A stretch of DNA of 64,000 nucleotides from Sinohyriopsis cumingii (Eukaryota > Mollusca > Bivalvia > Unionida > Unionidae), in NCBI GenBank assembly GCA_028554795.2, contig CM068830.1, positions 48,808,227-48,872,226 on the forward strand. Reading direction: 5' to 3'. Numbering within the stretch: position 1 is the stretch's first letter; each line of letters starts with the position of its first letter. The position numbers were made by a program, and so were the translations under genes. Positions 11,221 to 22,711 of this stretch are shown piece after piece. The notes below the pieces were generated by a model, which searched no databases, was not told the origin of the DNA, and saw nothing but the letters and a program-made list of their open reading frames with translations.

Positions 11221-12095
11221 TCTTATGTTACTGTTTAGGCTCTAATAAACAGTAACAAAAGAAAGGGTGAAAACAACAAGCTTTGAAAAAATTCACAATG
11301 ATTTATTTCCCAGGAAAACTACTGTATACATGAAAAAATAAGAACTTATGGTTTTAAGAATCAAATCCAAAACTATTCCAGGAATAATCAACAAATTAAA
11401 TTTTAGAAGTCCTAATAATGAAATGTTCTGATGAATTCAAGTTTGAGTCCCAACGAAGAAATCCAAGATGGTAGATGATGACATATACTGTAGCTATTAT
11501 TGTGCTGTTGTGTCTACAGTTCTGTGTTATTCACAAACAGTAATGCGGTGTTTCAATTTCCCAGTAAAATTTAAATATCTTTGTCCAAGAATTCTGTATG
11601 AGCACTCAAATATTTCCAGGAAAACTAATTAAGCTTTTAGAATCCAAATAATTTGAATAAAAGTTATAACTCTAAGACTGCCACAACAGACACTTTCCAG
11701 TGTAATGAGAAAAGCCTGACAGATCTCTCTCTAAGCATCAATATTAAATCTAATGCACAATTTTGGAAAGCCCAGAATTGTGAAATGGAGGCTGTTAATG
11801 TATTTAAAAACACATGTAACTCCAGTATGACCTTGATAAAAACCAATCATTTTACTCCAAGAATAAAAAAAATAAAAAGTTGTTTGCTTGTATCAGTGAT
11901 TTCTGCAATCAAGGTCAGGAACTAGGTCAGCTTTAGGTGTTTACAACTGAAGAATCAAGGTCAAACTATTTTCTGAAAAAATATCAGGTTCATAGTAAAC
12001 AAAACGTTATTTTGACATATAATGAAATTAAAAATAAGATTGTAAAACTTACAAACAATTAAATTAAATCAAATACAAATTAAATAAAAAATTTG
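11221..12095 (-). repeat. LTR-1 long terminal repeat (5' LTR in element orientation)
   Basis: Partner of 5890-6765, with many substitutions and small indels. Homology fades after about 12085, so the outer end is approximate. Small open frames inside it (for example 11653-11925) are by-products of the repeat. Confidence 0.8.
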
Positions 12096-13376
12096 TAATG
12101 TAAAGAGGTGCTGAAAGGCAAAGAAGATCAAGATTAATTGCCATTTCCTTTAATACATTATTCTAAATACATAGTAGCAGGCAGCAAATTTTATACCTCT
12201 TTTTGGCTTTGCTACCTTGTGAAATATGTTATTTGTAGCCATGAATTTTCTGAAGAAGGAACTTACAGTTTCATAAGGTATGAATTTTACTGATTTTAAA
12301 AGAAGTTTTCTAACAGACTTCTGATGAAGAGGACAAAAGTAAAATTTGCTGTTTGTGTTCATGAAAATGAAAGTCTGTGATTTTGATAATTTCTAAAATA
12401 TTCTAGCAAGCACTGTAATAATGATGATGAATAAAAAGTGCCCATCATATTTGGATCAGTTAAGTGCATGCATGATTCACTTTCATTTCTGCCAGAAAGT
12501 CATAGCAGATAATGTGCTGCACACTAGTGGGCAGTGGTAATATAAAAGACAATATCATGTTCTTGGCAAAAACCTTTTTCCATTAAGCTAGTCATTTTAC
12601 AACCAGTTTAAAAAGTAACTAGCAAACATGCTTTTTCCTACTTTATGTTTAATTGTAGACCAATAGGAATAAAAAGGGAATAATTTATTATTTTTTTACC
12701 AGAACATACAGTGGTGGGCTACAAGGAGCTTTTAAAAAATATCCAGTTGAACGTTTCTTTAAGCTAGGTCTTATCCTTACATCCAAACCCTTCTGCACAC
12801 TTCTCGAAAATAGGAACCACATCAGTATTCTGATATTGTAACCCAAAATATGCTTACACTGAATTGCTGACTTTTAGCAGTGATAACTTGGATCTCCATT
12901 GAGAGATATTAAATGTACAGTGTTGTTGCAGATAGAAAGAAGAAAGAAACTTGCACACAGGCCTATATTTAATATTGACAATAGAACCAAACATGCCCCA
13001 AAATTATTGCCATCCTTACAATTTAAAATGTAAGAAGTGATGAATTAAAGGGATTTAAATGAACCAATCATTGTATATACAAGGCTGCTGCATAGAATTG
13101 ACCCTGTACCAAGTTTGACAACACCTTTTCATGATCATTGTCCACTTCTCCATATAATTTTTGCTATGTGAATCCAGCCTTCAAGTCCTTCTGGCATGCT
13201 TTCTTTATCTGGCATGAATTTTCTTATCCCATGGCTTGAACACCATTCCTATATACCTTTGCAGTGTAGCGTCATCATCTTAGCATGCAGCATGTAATTT
13301 GCATGAATTGCAGCATGCTCAGATTATTGTCTCAGAGTTAAATAATATTCAGTCTCAATTTACTTTCTTCTGACAG

Positions 13377-13530
13377 TACATCATTACCGAGATTCCGCAA
13401 TGTCCACGCAGGTACAGCTCAGTCTGTGATAAGATAAACAATTGCTTTGCCTGCATTGTGACTGATGATTGTCATTGGGACTTCTCAGCTAAACCACCAA
13501 TTTGCTCTTACCTAGACCAGCGTAGCTTTG
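13377..13530 (+). CDS. ATRN-like: Attractin exon B: PSI/plexin-type repeat
   Basis: Acceptor 'cttctgacag', donor 'TTTG|GTAGGT'. The 51 codons plus one base encode a PSI-type module, ITEIPQCP...CDKINNCFACIVTDDCHW...PPIC, closely related to exon A. PSI modules are short cysteine-rich spacers in semaphorins, plexins, integrins and attractins. It starts in phase 0 and ends in phase 1, joining in frame to the next exon at 21122. Because exon A has the same phase class, A and B may be alternative copies of one exon rather than consecutive ones. The alternative is a missed exon or a weaker donor in A. Confidence 0.85.
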
Positions 13531-13901
13531 GTAGGTCATATAGGCATATTTTTATATCCTACCACAACATTTTTAGGGCATATAACATTATGCCTGTCCA
13601 TCCATCCATCTGTCTGTTCATCTCAGAAAGTTTTGCTTTTGGATCATTTTTCATGCATTGTGACGGGCCATTTTTCTTCCGTCTGCACATGTCTTAGCTT
13701 GTATTCATTATTCTTGAATTGGTCTATTTCCATAGGGTCAGGGGTCATGCTGTTGGGTGAAGTGGGTGACTGACTCGATCAAAAAATGTTAACTTCACCT
13801 CTTTCATTAAGAAAGAGAAAACTTTGGCCAGTGATTCTTTTTACGTAAATTGATTGCAATAGTTTGTGGCTTTTGAAATGCTTACTTGGCCCACCAGAGA
13901 G

Positions 13902-14240
13902 ACTGCTCTGGTGGCTTAAGTGGTTTGAGCATCCACCTCAGATGCCAAAGGTTGCAGCTTCAAACCCTGGCTGAGTCATATCAAAGATTAATTAAAAATA
14001 TGGTACAAGCATCTACCATGCTTGGCACTCAGTATTAAGAGGTTAGTGTTAGGACTGGTCGGCCTGGTGTCAGGATAATGTGACTCAGTGGGAAATGATG
14101 CTACATGTCTGTGGCATGATGCCCCAGTGCTCAACATCACTATAAACTGCCATACTGCAGACATCATAGCGATATGACTGAAAAATTGTTCCAAGTTATG
14201 TTAAAAATCCAGATCACACACACACACACACACACACTCT
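13902..14240 (+). mobile_element. SINE-B copy 1
   Basis: tRNA-like head ('ggtggcttaagtggtttgagcatcc' with a degenerate A-box, 'cagcttcaaaccctgg' as B-box), then the shared body: 'gttagtgttaggactggtc', 'gtgtcaggataatgtgact', 'atgatgccccagtgct', 'cactataaactgcca'. Ends in a CA repeat (14216-14236). Confidence 0.85.
14216..14236. repeat. (CA)n microsatellite at SINE-B tail
   Basis: About ten CA dinucleotides directly following the 3' end of the SINE-B body, probably grown from the SINE tail. Confidence 0.9.
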
Positions 14241-15495
14241 CTACCCACCATAATAACACAGTGAGGTAAGTCATTGGCAAAATGTATTTTATGAATGTAT
14301 TGATATCAACTGTGCCAAGGAAACATACTTTTTCACATTCATAGGCACATGTTTTGAAAGGTAATTGACCTTTAACCCTTTCACCCGTAAGTTATCATTT
14401 GATGATGGAAACATATCAACATGAATTTCAAAACTTGATAGGAATATTTAAATAATACCTTATGTCTATGAACAGATTCAGTGAAAGCATTTTCTTTGTT
14501 AAAATCACTCTGAAACCATTGGTGAATATATCAAAAGATAGTAATAGTCTAGGAAGTACCTCTTCATTTAACTGTTTTTTAATTCATTGGGCATGCAGAT
14601 GAATGAAAATATACAATTCATAGAAAACAAAGTCTTATTATGTCAAGATATTTAGCCTAAATTTAACATTTTTTAGATCAGTAATATATGAGACAATGTT
14701 ATGTTTTAGAATTCGAAAAGTACTGTATGGTCAAGGTTGTTTTCTTACATCTCATTTTTTTGTGAAAATTCGCAAAATAGCACCAAAGTAAAATCTAACC
14801 AATGCACAATGTTATGAGTAATTAAACAAATTTTAAAATCATAATTTTGCAATCCTATTTATGAAATGTTGTAAAGAAGCTACAGAGTGTGAGTGGTAAT
14901 ATTAAGAAAATCGCTGTCTAAAATTTTGTGCATCCCCATGTCATTCGTGGTGCCACATATGTTCTTTGGTGTCTGCCAATTCTAACTGTGTTCCCACTTC
15001 TCCCAGTTCAGCTCTCACTTTTGTTTTTCAAGAGGTGATGAAACCTCTCCTAAAATAATTTAACCCTAGCTTGACCCCTGTTGGATTTATTGCTATACAG
15101 ATACAAAGTTGAGGGAAATATGGCTGCAGTTGATTAGGCATTTGTTTTCTTGCAAATAAACTGTTTGGCGTTTGTCCAGAAGGATCAATTCTAGGCATTA
15201 AGAAGTGATTTACATTACTAAAATCTTTCATAGTCACATCTCTGGAATAGTGGTAGTCCATGGAAAACATCTCCTGGTACCTATTACACCCATAACTAGT
15301 CTGTGACATATGAACATGCAGTGAGTGGATAGAGTTGCATCTGTAATCACTTCTAAATTATGTCCAGTGCAGACAACATTGATCCTAATCTGGGTTTATG
15401 TTGTTTGTTTGTAGATAACAAATTGCATAAACTGGTATCTGCCAATGCATTATTTGACAGCAGTTCTGGGCCTATGATAAAAATGTGATGAATAC

Positions 15496-15533
15496 TTGTG
15501 TGTGTGTGTGTACGTGTGTGTGTGTGTGTGTGA
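15496..15533. repeat. (TG)n microsatellite
   Basis: Two TG runs separated by 'tacg', in an intron. The minus-strand open frames crossing it are low-complexity and not credible genes. Confidence 0.9.
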
Positions 15534-15867
15534 GAAAAAATGCCAGCCAAATGTACACCACTGTTGCACCTAGGATCCCGAGGGCAGGGGATATTGTCCC
15601 TCTCCCTCCAAACTTTGGGAAAACAAACACAGCATTTGAAAGGGACAAAGGAAAATTATAGTACATAATGCACCTGAAGTGTGTAACATAACAAGAGATA
15701 GTTCTGTTTGCTTTAAAAATACAGAAGATAATTTTATTTGCTTTGACTAATTTCTACCTTAAATTTGTCATTTTAAAAAAATAAAAATAAATTATTGTGA
15801 TGTTTTACCAAGTAACTCACTGAAACATTAACATGTTTGAATATCTGGTAAACCTCAAATGAACTTT

Positions 15868-16180
15868 GACCACTCCAGTCTAGTGGCTAGAGCATCTGCC
15901 TCAGATACAGGAGGTCACAGGTTTGAACCCCAGCCGAGTCATACCAAAGGCGTAGAAATGGTACTAACAGCTGCCTCACTTGGCAATCAGCAATAAGCAG
16001 TTAATGTTACGACAGGTCAGCTTGGTGTCACGATAATGTGACTGGGTGGGGCATCATGCTACATGTCTGCGGCATGATGTCCCAGTGCAACATCACTATA
16101 AACTGTCACACTGCAGACATTTTAATAATATGACTGAAGAATTGTTAAATCTACGATAAAAATCCAAATCACATACACAC
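15868..16180 (+). mobile_element. SINE-B copy 2
   Basis: Head 'tctagtggctagagcatctg' and B-box 'aggtttgaaccccagc' are well preserved. The body shares 'cagcttggtgtcacgataat' and 'catcactataaactgtcaca' with the other copies and ends 'aaatccaaatcacatacacac'. Confidence 0.85.
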
Positions 16181-16984
16181 AATCAGATGAACTTCCCTGT
16201 GAATTTTCAATTCCAGATCTTGCAGACATTTAACTGCAGTGTTCATCCATTATCTACCAGAATTTATTTTAATAAAATACCGATGTTTTCCTAATTAGTT
16301 TCATTTTTAAATTAATAAATCAATAATTAAATGACATTCAGTAATTGTATTAATTAGTTCATTAAGTGACTTGATCCTTGAAAATATGTTACACAAGTGA
16401 TGATCAAAATACTTTACATTGCAACTTGGTTGACTACCACAAACCTTGAGATCTTTTTCTTTTTGCCAGATAACTTGTATTGAAATGGATATTTATTGCC
16501 ATTGTAGAGTTTTTATCACCTTTAGTGACACTTGCCAACATAGATGAAGATGGGCAAAAGTTTTAGCCATATTTTTAGATTTTTTTTTTGTAACCAACAA
16601 ACAAAGCATGGGGATGCACAGGGACAAGATTTGGCCGACGTGAAAAAAAAATCACGGGAAATGATCCTGCAGTCAATGTGCAACACTGATGTGCCATAAT
16701 AATTTTAGTTTCGTAAATTCTATATTTTGTAATTTTGTCAAACAAAATTTTAAAAAGAAAATATAAATGTAATGCTGGGCTTTGTGTTCTTTTTTAATCG
16801 TGTATTTGATAGACCAGTTCAAGTATAATAATTTCATTTTGGTCACATTGTCCTCAACAAGACATTGTTATGTCATGAATTGTGTTGTAATGAGAGACAG
16901 TTTATAATAAAACTCATCTACAATATTTGTGCCATAAACATCTGTGCTGCATTACAGATCACACTCTCTGTAAAATGTCAGCTC

Positions 16985-17605
16985 ATGTAAATTCTGATAT
17001 CAATAATTATGATTGTTGATCTGGTTTGGCATTTTATCATGTAAATTCTGATATAAGTAATTACCATTGTGAAGGGGCCCTGAGTGGCCGAGTGGTCTAA
17101 AACGCTCTCCGTTACGGATCACTGCCATCTCACCTCTGTCTGCGTAGGTTTGAGTCTCGGATTCGGCCAATGTGGGTATGTGACAAAGCTTGCCGGTAGC
17201 TTCTCGAGGGTCGCTGGTTCTTCCGTGGTTTTCCTGGGTTCTTCCTCCACCATTAATACTGGCCGCCATGTATAGCCTATCATGTGCTGAAAAATGGCGT
17301 TAAACCCTACAACAACAACAACCATTGTGAAAGTTGGTCTTGTTTTTGGCATTATATCATATACAAATTCTGATATCAATAATTATGATTGTTGATCTGG
17401 TTTGGCATTTTATCATGTAAATTCTGATATCAGCAATTATCATTGTGAAAGTTGATCTGGTTTGGCATTTTATCATGTAAATTCTGATATCGGTAATAAT
17501 CATTGTGAAAGTTGATCTGGTTTGGCATTTTATCATGTAAATTCTGACATCAGTAATTACCATTGTGAAAGTTGGCCTGGTTTTTGGCATTTTATGGCAT
17601 AATAT
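16985..17605 (+). repeat. 60-bp tandem array with a nested SINE
   Basis: About six units of 'gttgatctggtttggcattt' plus 40 further bases ending 'cattgtgaaa'. SINE-A copy 2 (17074-17320) interrupts it, and its target duplication is part of the unit. The minus-strand open frame at 17357-17608 arises only because the unit length is divisible by three. Confidence 0.9.
17074..17320 (+). mobile_element. SINE-A copy 2
   Basis: Well-preserved copy: head 'gggccctgagtggccgagtg' (A-box), B-box 'aggtttgagtctcgg', tail 'gcgttaaaccctacaacaac'. It is flanked by an 11-bp target duplication ACCATTGTGAA (17063-17073 and 17321-17331), which is the hallmark of LINE-mediated insertion. Confidence 0.95.
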
Positions 17606-19979
17606 CATTTACATCAAGGCAAAATGGAGTAAAGTGCCTTTTCCTAGGACATATTACCATAGCCATTCAGGACTGATTTAATGGTGGGATTTAAACCCAT
17701 TGAGTCACTGCAGCTCCTGTGAAAGATAGACAGAACCAGATGTCAGGTAAAAGGGTTTGACTTTACATTAAACTTTTATCAAGCTTATCATCTCTGTCTA
17801 GTTAAATTGGGATAAAATGATGCTTCATAAACAGAACTTTTATGTAATTTATTTAACCATTTTCATTCTCTATAGCAAAGTCAAATTTTAAACATCTTTT
17901 ATCCCCAGTCTCTCTAATTTCTTGAAGTTATCTGGTAATAAAAATCAAACTACTGGTCAGTGTGGGAAAGAAATTTACCTTTAGTAGGGGCTGCAAAATA
18001 GAAGTGTTCCTAAGCCACCTATAACCAGATAATTACCAATGAGGACATGCCAATTTTTCTAGCATATTGTCGATCAGAAAAGCCAGTTTTTGATAATTTT
18101 TAACTTAAAATCATTCACTGTATCCCCAATACAAAAATTGTATGGTTAGAGTGTCCGAGTTTCAATTAACTGATCACTATTGAACAGAATGTGCACTGTC
18201 ATGTGTTGAATTAATGCACTGTAGACCAGTTCCCAAATGGAGTATCTGAACATATTTGGTAGCATGGTCCTATTTGAGCTACCAGTCTGTTCATTTTGTT
18301 TTGCACCACCTGATATGCAGTGTGAGATTATGGGAACTTGGGAAGGTTGCACGATGAATTACATATCATGTGTTTATTTGTTTTTTCCACATTTAAAATC
18401 GACTAGTCACTGACAGGATTTTTTTGTTAGGATTTGCAGGGCTCATCACTGAATGAAAGTTTGGTGTTATTTGCTTTTCTTCATATATTAGAATTATCAT
18501 TACTTGAACAAATTGCAATGGATAACGATATGTAGGTATATTTCTCTCTATACACATGTCTGAAAACTGAAAATAGATGATAGAAAATTGATACACACAC
18601 TTAAAAGACTACTTGCTATAGTTTGAGGACTTGTCACAACAGTTCTAAAACATTGCCTCAAACCAGGACTAGCTGGGCTTTATTTTCAACTCCTGGAAAA
18701 TATTCTGCTTGTCTGGGATAGGAACGTTACATTATTATGCAGAAACTCTACTTTTCTTTACATGCTTGATAGCATACTAGGGAAATGTTAAAATATATTA
18801 TGAATGCCCATCAAATTGAATGACATGTTCTCAAGGCGCTAGGTACAGTTTTTAATGCACAAATTTGGTACCACATCAACATGTCAAATATAAAAATTTG
18901 TAAGAAATAAAATACACCAGTAAGGTCACCAAGGCCCATAATTTTGGATAGCCATGACAAAATAAAACGTAAGGTTATCATTTACTTGACCTGACAACGT
19001 ACTGGAAGCACATAGCAAAAGAAGTTCATCATTCTGCCCAAATTCATACATGCATTTTTCATGTTCAGAGGTCATTTTAGACAAGCGATGCTCACAGTGT
19101 AAATTGCAAGTTCTTTCCGTCTGTGATTCAGATAAATTTTTTCGAAAAAATTGTGTACTAAAGAGCTTGATGCAATTAAGAATAGTTGTCTTCCAGCCGT
19201 TTTTGAGATACTTTACTTGCCTTGAACCCACATGTCTACTGCTATAAGTTGCTAGCTCTGTTTCTTAGCCGACTATTGATTTTTCAGTCAGCATACTGTG
19301 AAGTAACTGTTAGAGGTGTTTATGCCTCACATCATTTTCAAGAACAGCACAAGCCCAAAACATGTAGTTAGCAAAGATATCTATATCTTTAATTATTAAG
19401 CAATAATGGTTGAGAAAGTCACATCATAGCCTTGTTAAATAATTTGACATGGCCCAATTTATGAATCTATCCACTGCCACCTGTGCTGCCTGATAATAGG
19501 TTTATTATTTACAGCTTTGTAAATGCCAAACTAGTGGCCTGTGCAAAAAATACTGTAAATTCTTCCTGAAAACAGGTGCAGTGTACAACAGTTTGTGGAT
19601 GGAGAAGGTTTTTGTTATTTATTTACAAAATTTATTGCTTCATGCTAAAAGAGAAATGAAATATGAATTATTACCACCAGCAGGCATGTGCAACCTATGG
19701 CTTGATTGTATCCACTTTTTTTTACATCATAGGTTGTGGCTTTAAAAATCACTTTTCCGACCTGTGCCCTAGAGAATGTTACATATGCCTGACATTATTA
19801 TCGTTTATAAAAAATTGCAAACTTTTACCAAGCCTTAGTAATAAACATTTAGATTGATTAAAATTGTATCATGAAATGCAGATAACTAGAAGTTTTTAGT
19901 TCATAATACCTGAATGGAACTACTTATCGATTCAGGTACTGTCTTGTGTGCTTTGACAGTATTTCAGTATTTGTAAATG

Positions 19980-19981
<2 letters not shown>

Positions 19982-20047
<66 letters not shown>
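19982..20047. repeat. (TA)n tract, about 66 bp
   Basis: An uninterrupted TA dinucleotide run directly before SINE-B copy 3. Confidence 0.95.
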
Positions 20048-20050
<3 letters not shown>

Positions 20051-20069
20051 TTTCATTACTAATTGTATA

Positions 20070-20375
20070 GACCGCTGTGGTGGCCTAGTGAGGTGGATGC
20101 AGGAGGTCGTGGGTTTGATCCCTGGCCAAGTTATACCAAAGACTTAGTAAAAACGTTACTAACAGCTTCCTTGCTTGGCACTCAGCATTAAGAGGTTAGT
20201 GTTAGGACTGGTCGACATGGTGTCAGGATAATGTGACTGGGTGGGACATCATACTACATGTCTGCGACATGATGCCCCAGTGCTAGGCATCACTATAAAC
20301 TGCCACACTTCAGACATTGTAACAATATGACTGAAAATGTTTTAAAGCTATGTTAGGAATCCCAATCACACAAAC
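20070..20375 (+). mobile_element. SINE-B copy 3
   Basis: Head 'cgctgtggtggcctagtgag' with a short deletion in the tRNA-like part, B-box 'gtgggtttgatccctgg', then the body motifs 'gttagtgttaggactggtc' and 'gcatcactataaactgccac'. Ends 'aatcccaatcacacaaacag'. Confidence 0.85.
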
Positions 20376-21121
20376 AGAAACTAATTTTATAAAATTCCTT
20401 AATTAGAAGAATTGAATTTTCATATTTATTAGTTTCATTACATACTATACTTGAACAGCATTCATTTTGCTGTTAATGCAGCATGTATTGTTTTCAAGCT
20501 TTATGACTTCAAGTATGCTGTAGAATATGAAGTTCAGTTTTTAAGTAAATGTCTTCCTGATTAAGCCTACTTGTAAAACAGTGCAGGGGCTTTAACCTGG
20601 ATTCTGTGGTGTGAAGCAACTGACATAGCATGACTCTCACACTCCATTCCAGCTTAAATGCACAGTGGTTGGTGGCTGATACCCATTTTCAGATGAGTTG
20701 ACTGGACCAAATGAATTTTATTTCTTTGCCATAAGTGGCAACTTTGATCATTAAGGCAGAACCTTTGGTGGGTCTGTTGTTAGACTTTAGAATCACAACC
20801 ACTCTGGTATGTCTCAGATCAGCTGCCATTGCTTGCCTCTGGGCAAGACAGTGTACACTCAGGCATATTACGATCTTTTTGATGTGTTGATATGCATACC
20901 ACTAAATCAGTTATCATTCAATCAATTAATTGAGTCAGATCTTGAGACATTAGTCTCAAGTTTTGTAGTACTTGCCAGCAGTCCTACTACATCCTGTAAA
21001 AGAATAAATTAATGGTCCACTGTTGCAGTATGTGATTGTTAATGAGTTTGAAATATTCTGATACTGCACCCATTATCAAACTTGTGATATATAAAAACAA
21101 ATTATTATTTATTTCTTACAG

Positions 21122-21313
21122 AGTCAGTCTCACGTTCCAAGCAACAAGGATGTGGCCAACCCTGCTATCAGTATGACAGCTGTGAGAACTGTACACGTTA
21201 TAATTGTATGTGGTGTGGTTCACAGCAACGCTGTGTGGAAACCAATTCTTATGTAGCCTCATTCTTGTATGGTCAGTGTATGGAATGGAGGACGAAAGAA
21301 GAAAAATGTGCAG
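21122..21313 (+). CDS. ATRN-like: Attractin exon C: PSI repeat
   Basis: Acceptor 'atttcttacag', donor 'TGTGCAG|GTAATT', phases 1 and 1. The peptide includes QQGCGQPCYQYDSCENC, NCMWCGSQQRCVETN and SYVASFLYGQCMEW, with the W-C-G and FGQCMEW signature found in vertebrate attractins at the third PSI repeat. This is one of the strongest family matches in the window. Phase compatibility allows direct joining to either PSI exon upstream (A or B) and to the exon at 33248. Confidence 0.95.
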
Positions 21314-21599
21314 GTAATTAGATGGGAGTAACACAGTTCAGGTAATGGGATTTAATGATGCTCTGTAGGTTTGACATCAATAACAGAATTAATCTTTGGT
21401 ACCATGACAACCAAATTATACACAAAATGAACCGGTTCTGTTACCCTTTTGTTAGTATAGGGTGTTGCTTAGTGTAATTCAGTAGCATATGATGTTTTTA
21501 TATTTTTCACTTTTTATTACATTCACTAGATCAACAGGTGAGGACTTACAGTCTGATTACACTGAACATAATTGTCACTGCTTTGGGACTACCAGGTCA

Positions 21600-22435
21600 G
21601 TATGTGCTGACTGTATAACAGTATAATTCAATACTGTGTATAATTGACTCAACAGTATAATTCAATACTGTGTATAATTGATTCCACAGTATAATTCAGG
21701 ACTGTGTATAATTGACTCGGCAGTATAATTCAAGAATGTGTAATTGACTCAACAGTATAATTCAAGACTGTATAATTGACTCAACATATAATTCAAGACT
21801 ATAATTGACTCTACAGTATAATTCAAGACTATAAATGACTAAACACTATGATTAAAGACTATAAATGACTCAACAGTATAATTCAGTACTGTGTATATTT
21901 GACTCAACAGTATAATTCAAGACTTTGTATACTTGACTCAATAGTATAATTCAGTACTGTTTATAATTGACTCAACATTATATAATTCAGTACTGTTTAT
22001 AATTGACTCAACATTATAATTCAATTCTGTTTATAATTGACTCTACAGTATAATTCAGTACTGTGTATAATTGACTCTACAATATAATTCAGGACTGTCT
22101 ATAATTGACTCAGCAGTATAATTCAAGACTGTATAATTGACTCAACAGTATCATTCAAGACTATAATTGACTCTACAGTATGATTCAGGACTGTATAAAT
22201 GACTCAACAGTATCATTCAAGACTAATTGACTCAACAGTATCATTCAAGACTTTGTATAATTGACTCTGCAGTATGATCCATTACTGTGTATAATTGACT
22301 CAACAGTCTAATTCAATACTGTTTATAAATGACTTCAGTATAATTCAGCACCCTGTATAAGAGACTCTACAGTATAATTCAGGACTGTGAATAATTGATT
22401 CTGAAGTATAATTCAAGACTGTATAATTGACTCTA
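21600..22435. repeat. Minisatellite, unit about 30-36 bp
   Basis: More than twenty imperfect copies of 'ttgactcaacagtataattc' plus 'aagactgtgtataa'. Unit length varies through small deletions in the 'gtgtataa' part. It lies 300 bp from the LTR-2 insertion point. Confidence 0.9.
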
Positions 22436-22706
22436 CAAGTTGCTGATGGTAAATACATAATTCAGTCAGTCCAGCACTCTACGGCACATTGTCACAGGCC
22501 TGATTACACATTAAACACCTTCATAATATACATGTAAATAGGATATAATTCATTAGCAGCAACACAGGAGTGAGTTGAAAATGGTGGTCACTTTACCTTG
22601 TCAATAAATATACTGTGGTTGTTTTGTTGAATCTGCAGATATAACATTTACATTACAGCTTCTGAGGAGTAGACTTTCTGAAACATTTGATCTTCGTATG
22701 GACAAC

Positions 22707-22711
22707 ATTTG
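22707..22711. repeat. LTR-2 target-site duplication (left)
   Basis: ATTTG, identical to 29533-29537. A 5-bp duplication is typical of Ty3/gypsy integrase. Confidence 0.9.

Larger units (their letters stand above)
5890..12095 (-). mobile_element. LTR-1: decayed Gmr1-like Ty3/gypsy retrotransposon
   Basis: About 6.2 kb, bounded by two related direct repeats (about 5890-6765 and 11221-12095). On the minus strand the order is gag, zinc knuckle, protease, integrase, reverse transcriptase, RNase H. Integrase therefore precedes reverse transcriptase, unlike standard Ty3/gypsy elements and like the described Gmr1-like group. Reading frames are broken by many stops and shifts, and the C-terminal half of integrase appears deleted, so it is a fossil copy. 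It is antisense to the host gene. The two LTRs differ noticeably, and the end of the 12.1-kb LTR diverges in its last bases, so a target duplication could not be fixed. Confidence 0.85.
4694..13376 (+). other. Intron A-B, largely an LTR retrotransposon
   Basis: After about 700 bp of unassigned sequence it contains a SINE-A copy (5433-5693) and the LTR-1 element (5890-12095). From 12096 to 13376 I see only AT-rich intronic sequence with no exon-like segment. No C-type-lectin-like exon was recognised here. Confidence 0.6.
13531..21121 (+). other. Intron B-C
   Basis: Contains three SINE-B copies, one SINE-A copy inside a 60-bp tandem array, CA/TG microsatellites and a long (TA)n tract. The remaining pieces (about 14240-15865, 17610-20065, 20380-21110) are AT-rich with no convincing exon. 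Vertebrate attractins carry a C-type-lectin domain at this point of the protein. I could not recognise one here. Confidence 0.6.

Noticed and set aside
16470-16530. Possible cysteine-containing exon after 'ctttttgccag'
   Set aside because: No usable donor follows before stop codons, and there is no family similarity.
19515-19575. Possible small cysteine-rich exon (LCKCQTSGLCKKYC) between AG and GT
   Set aside because: It has an acceptor-like 'tttacag' and an open frame, but would enter in phase 0 after an exon that ends in phase 1, and it matches no attractin segment.
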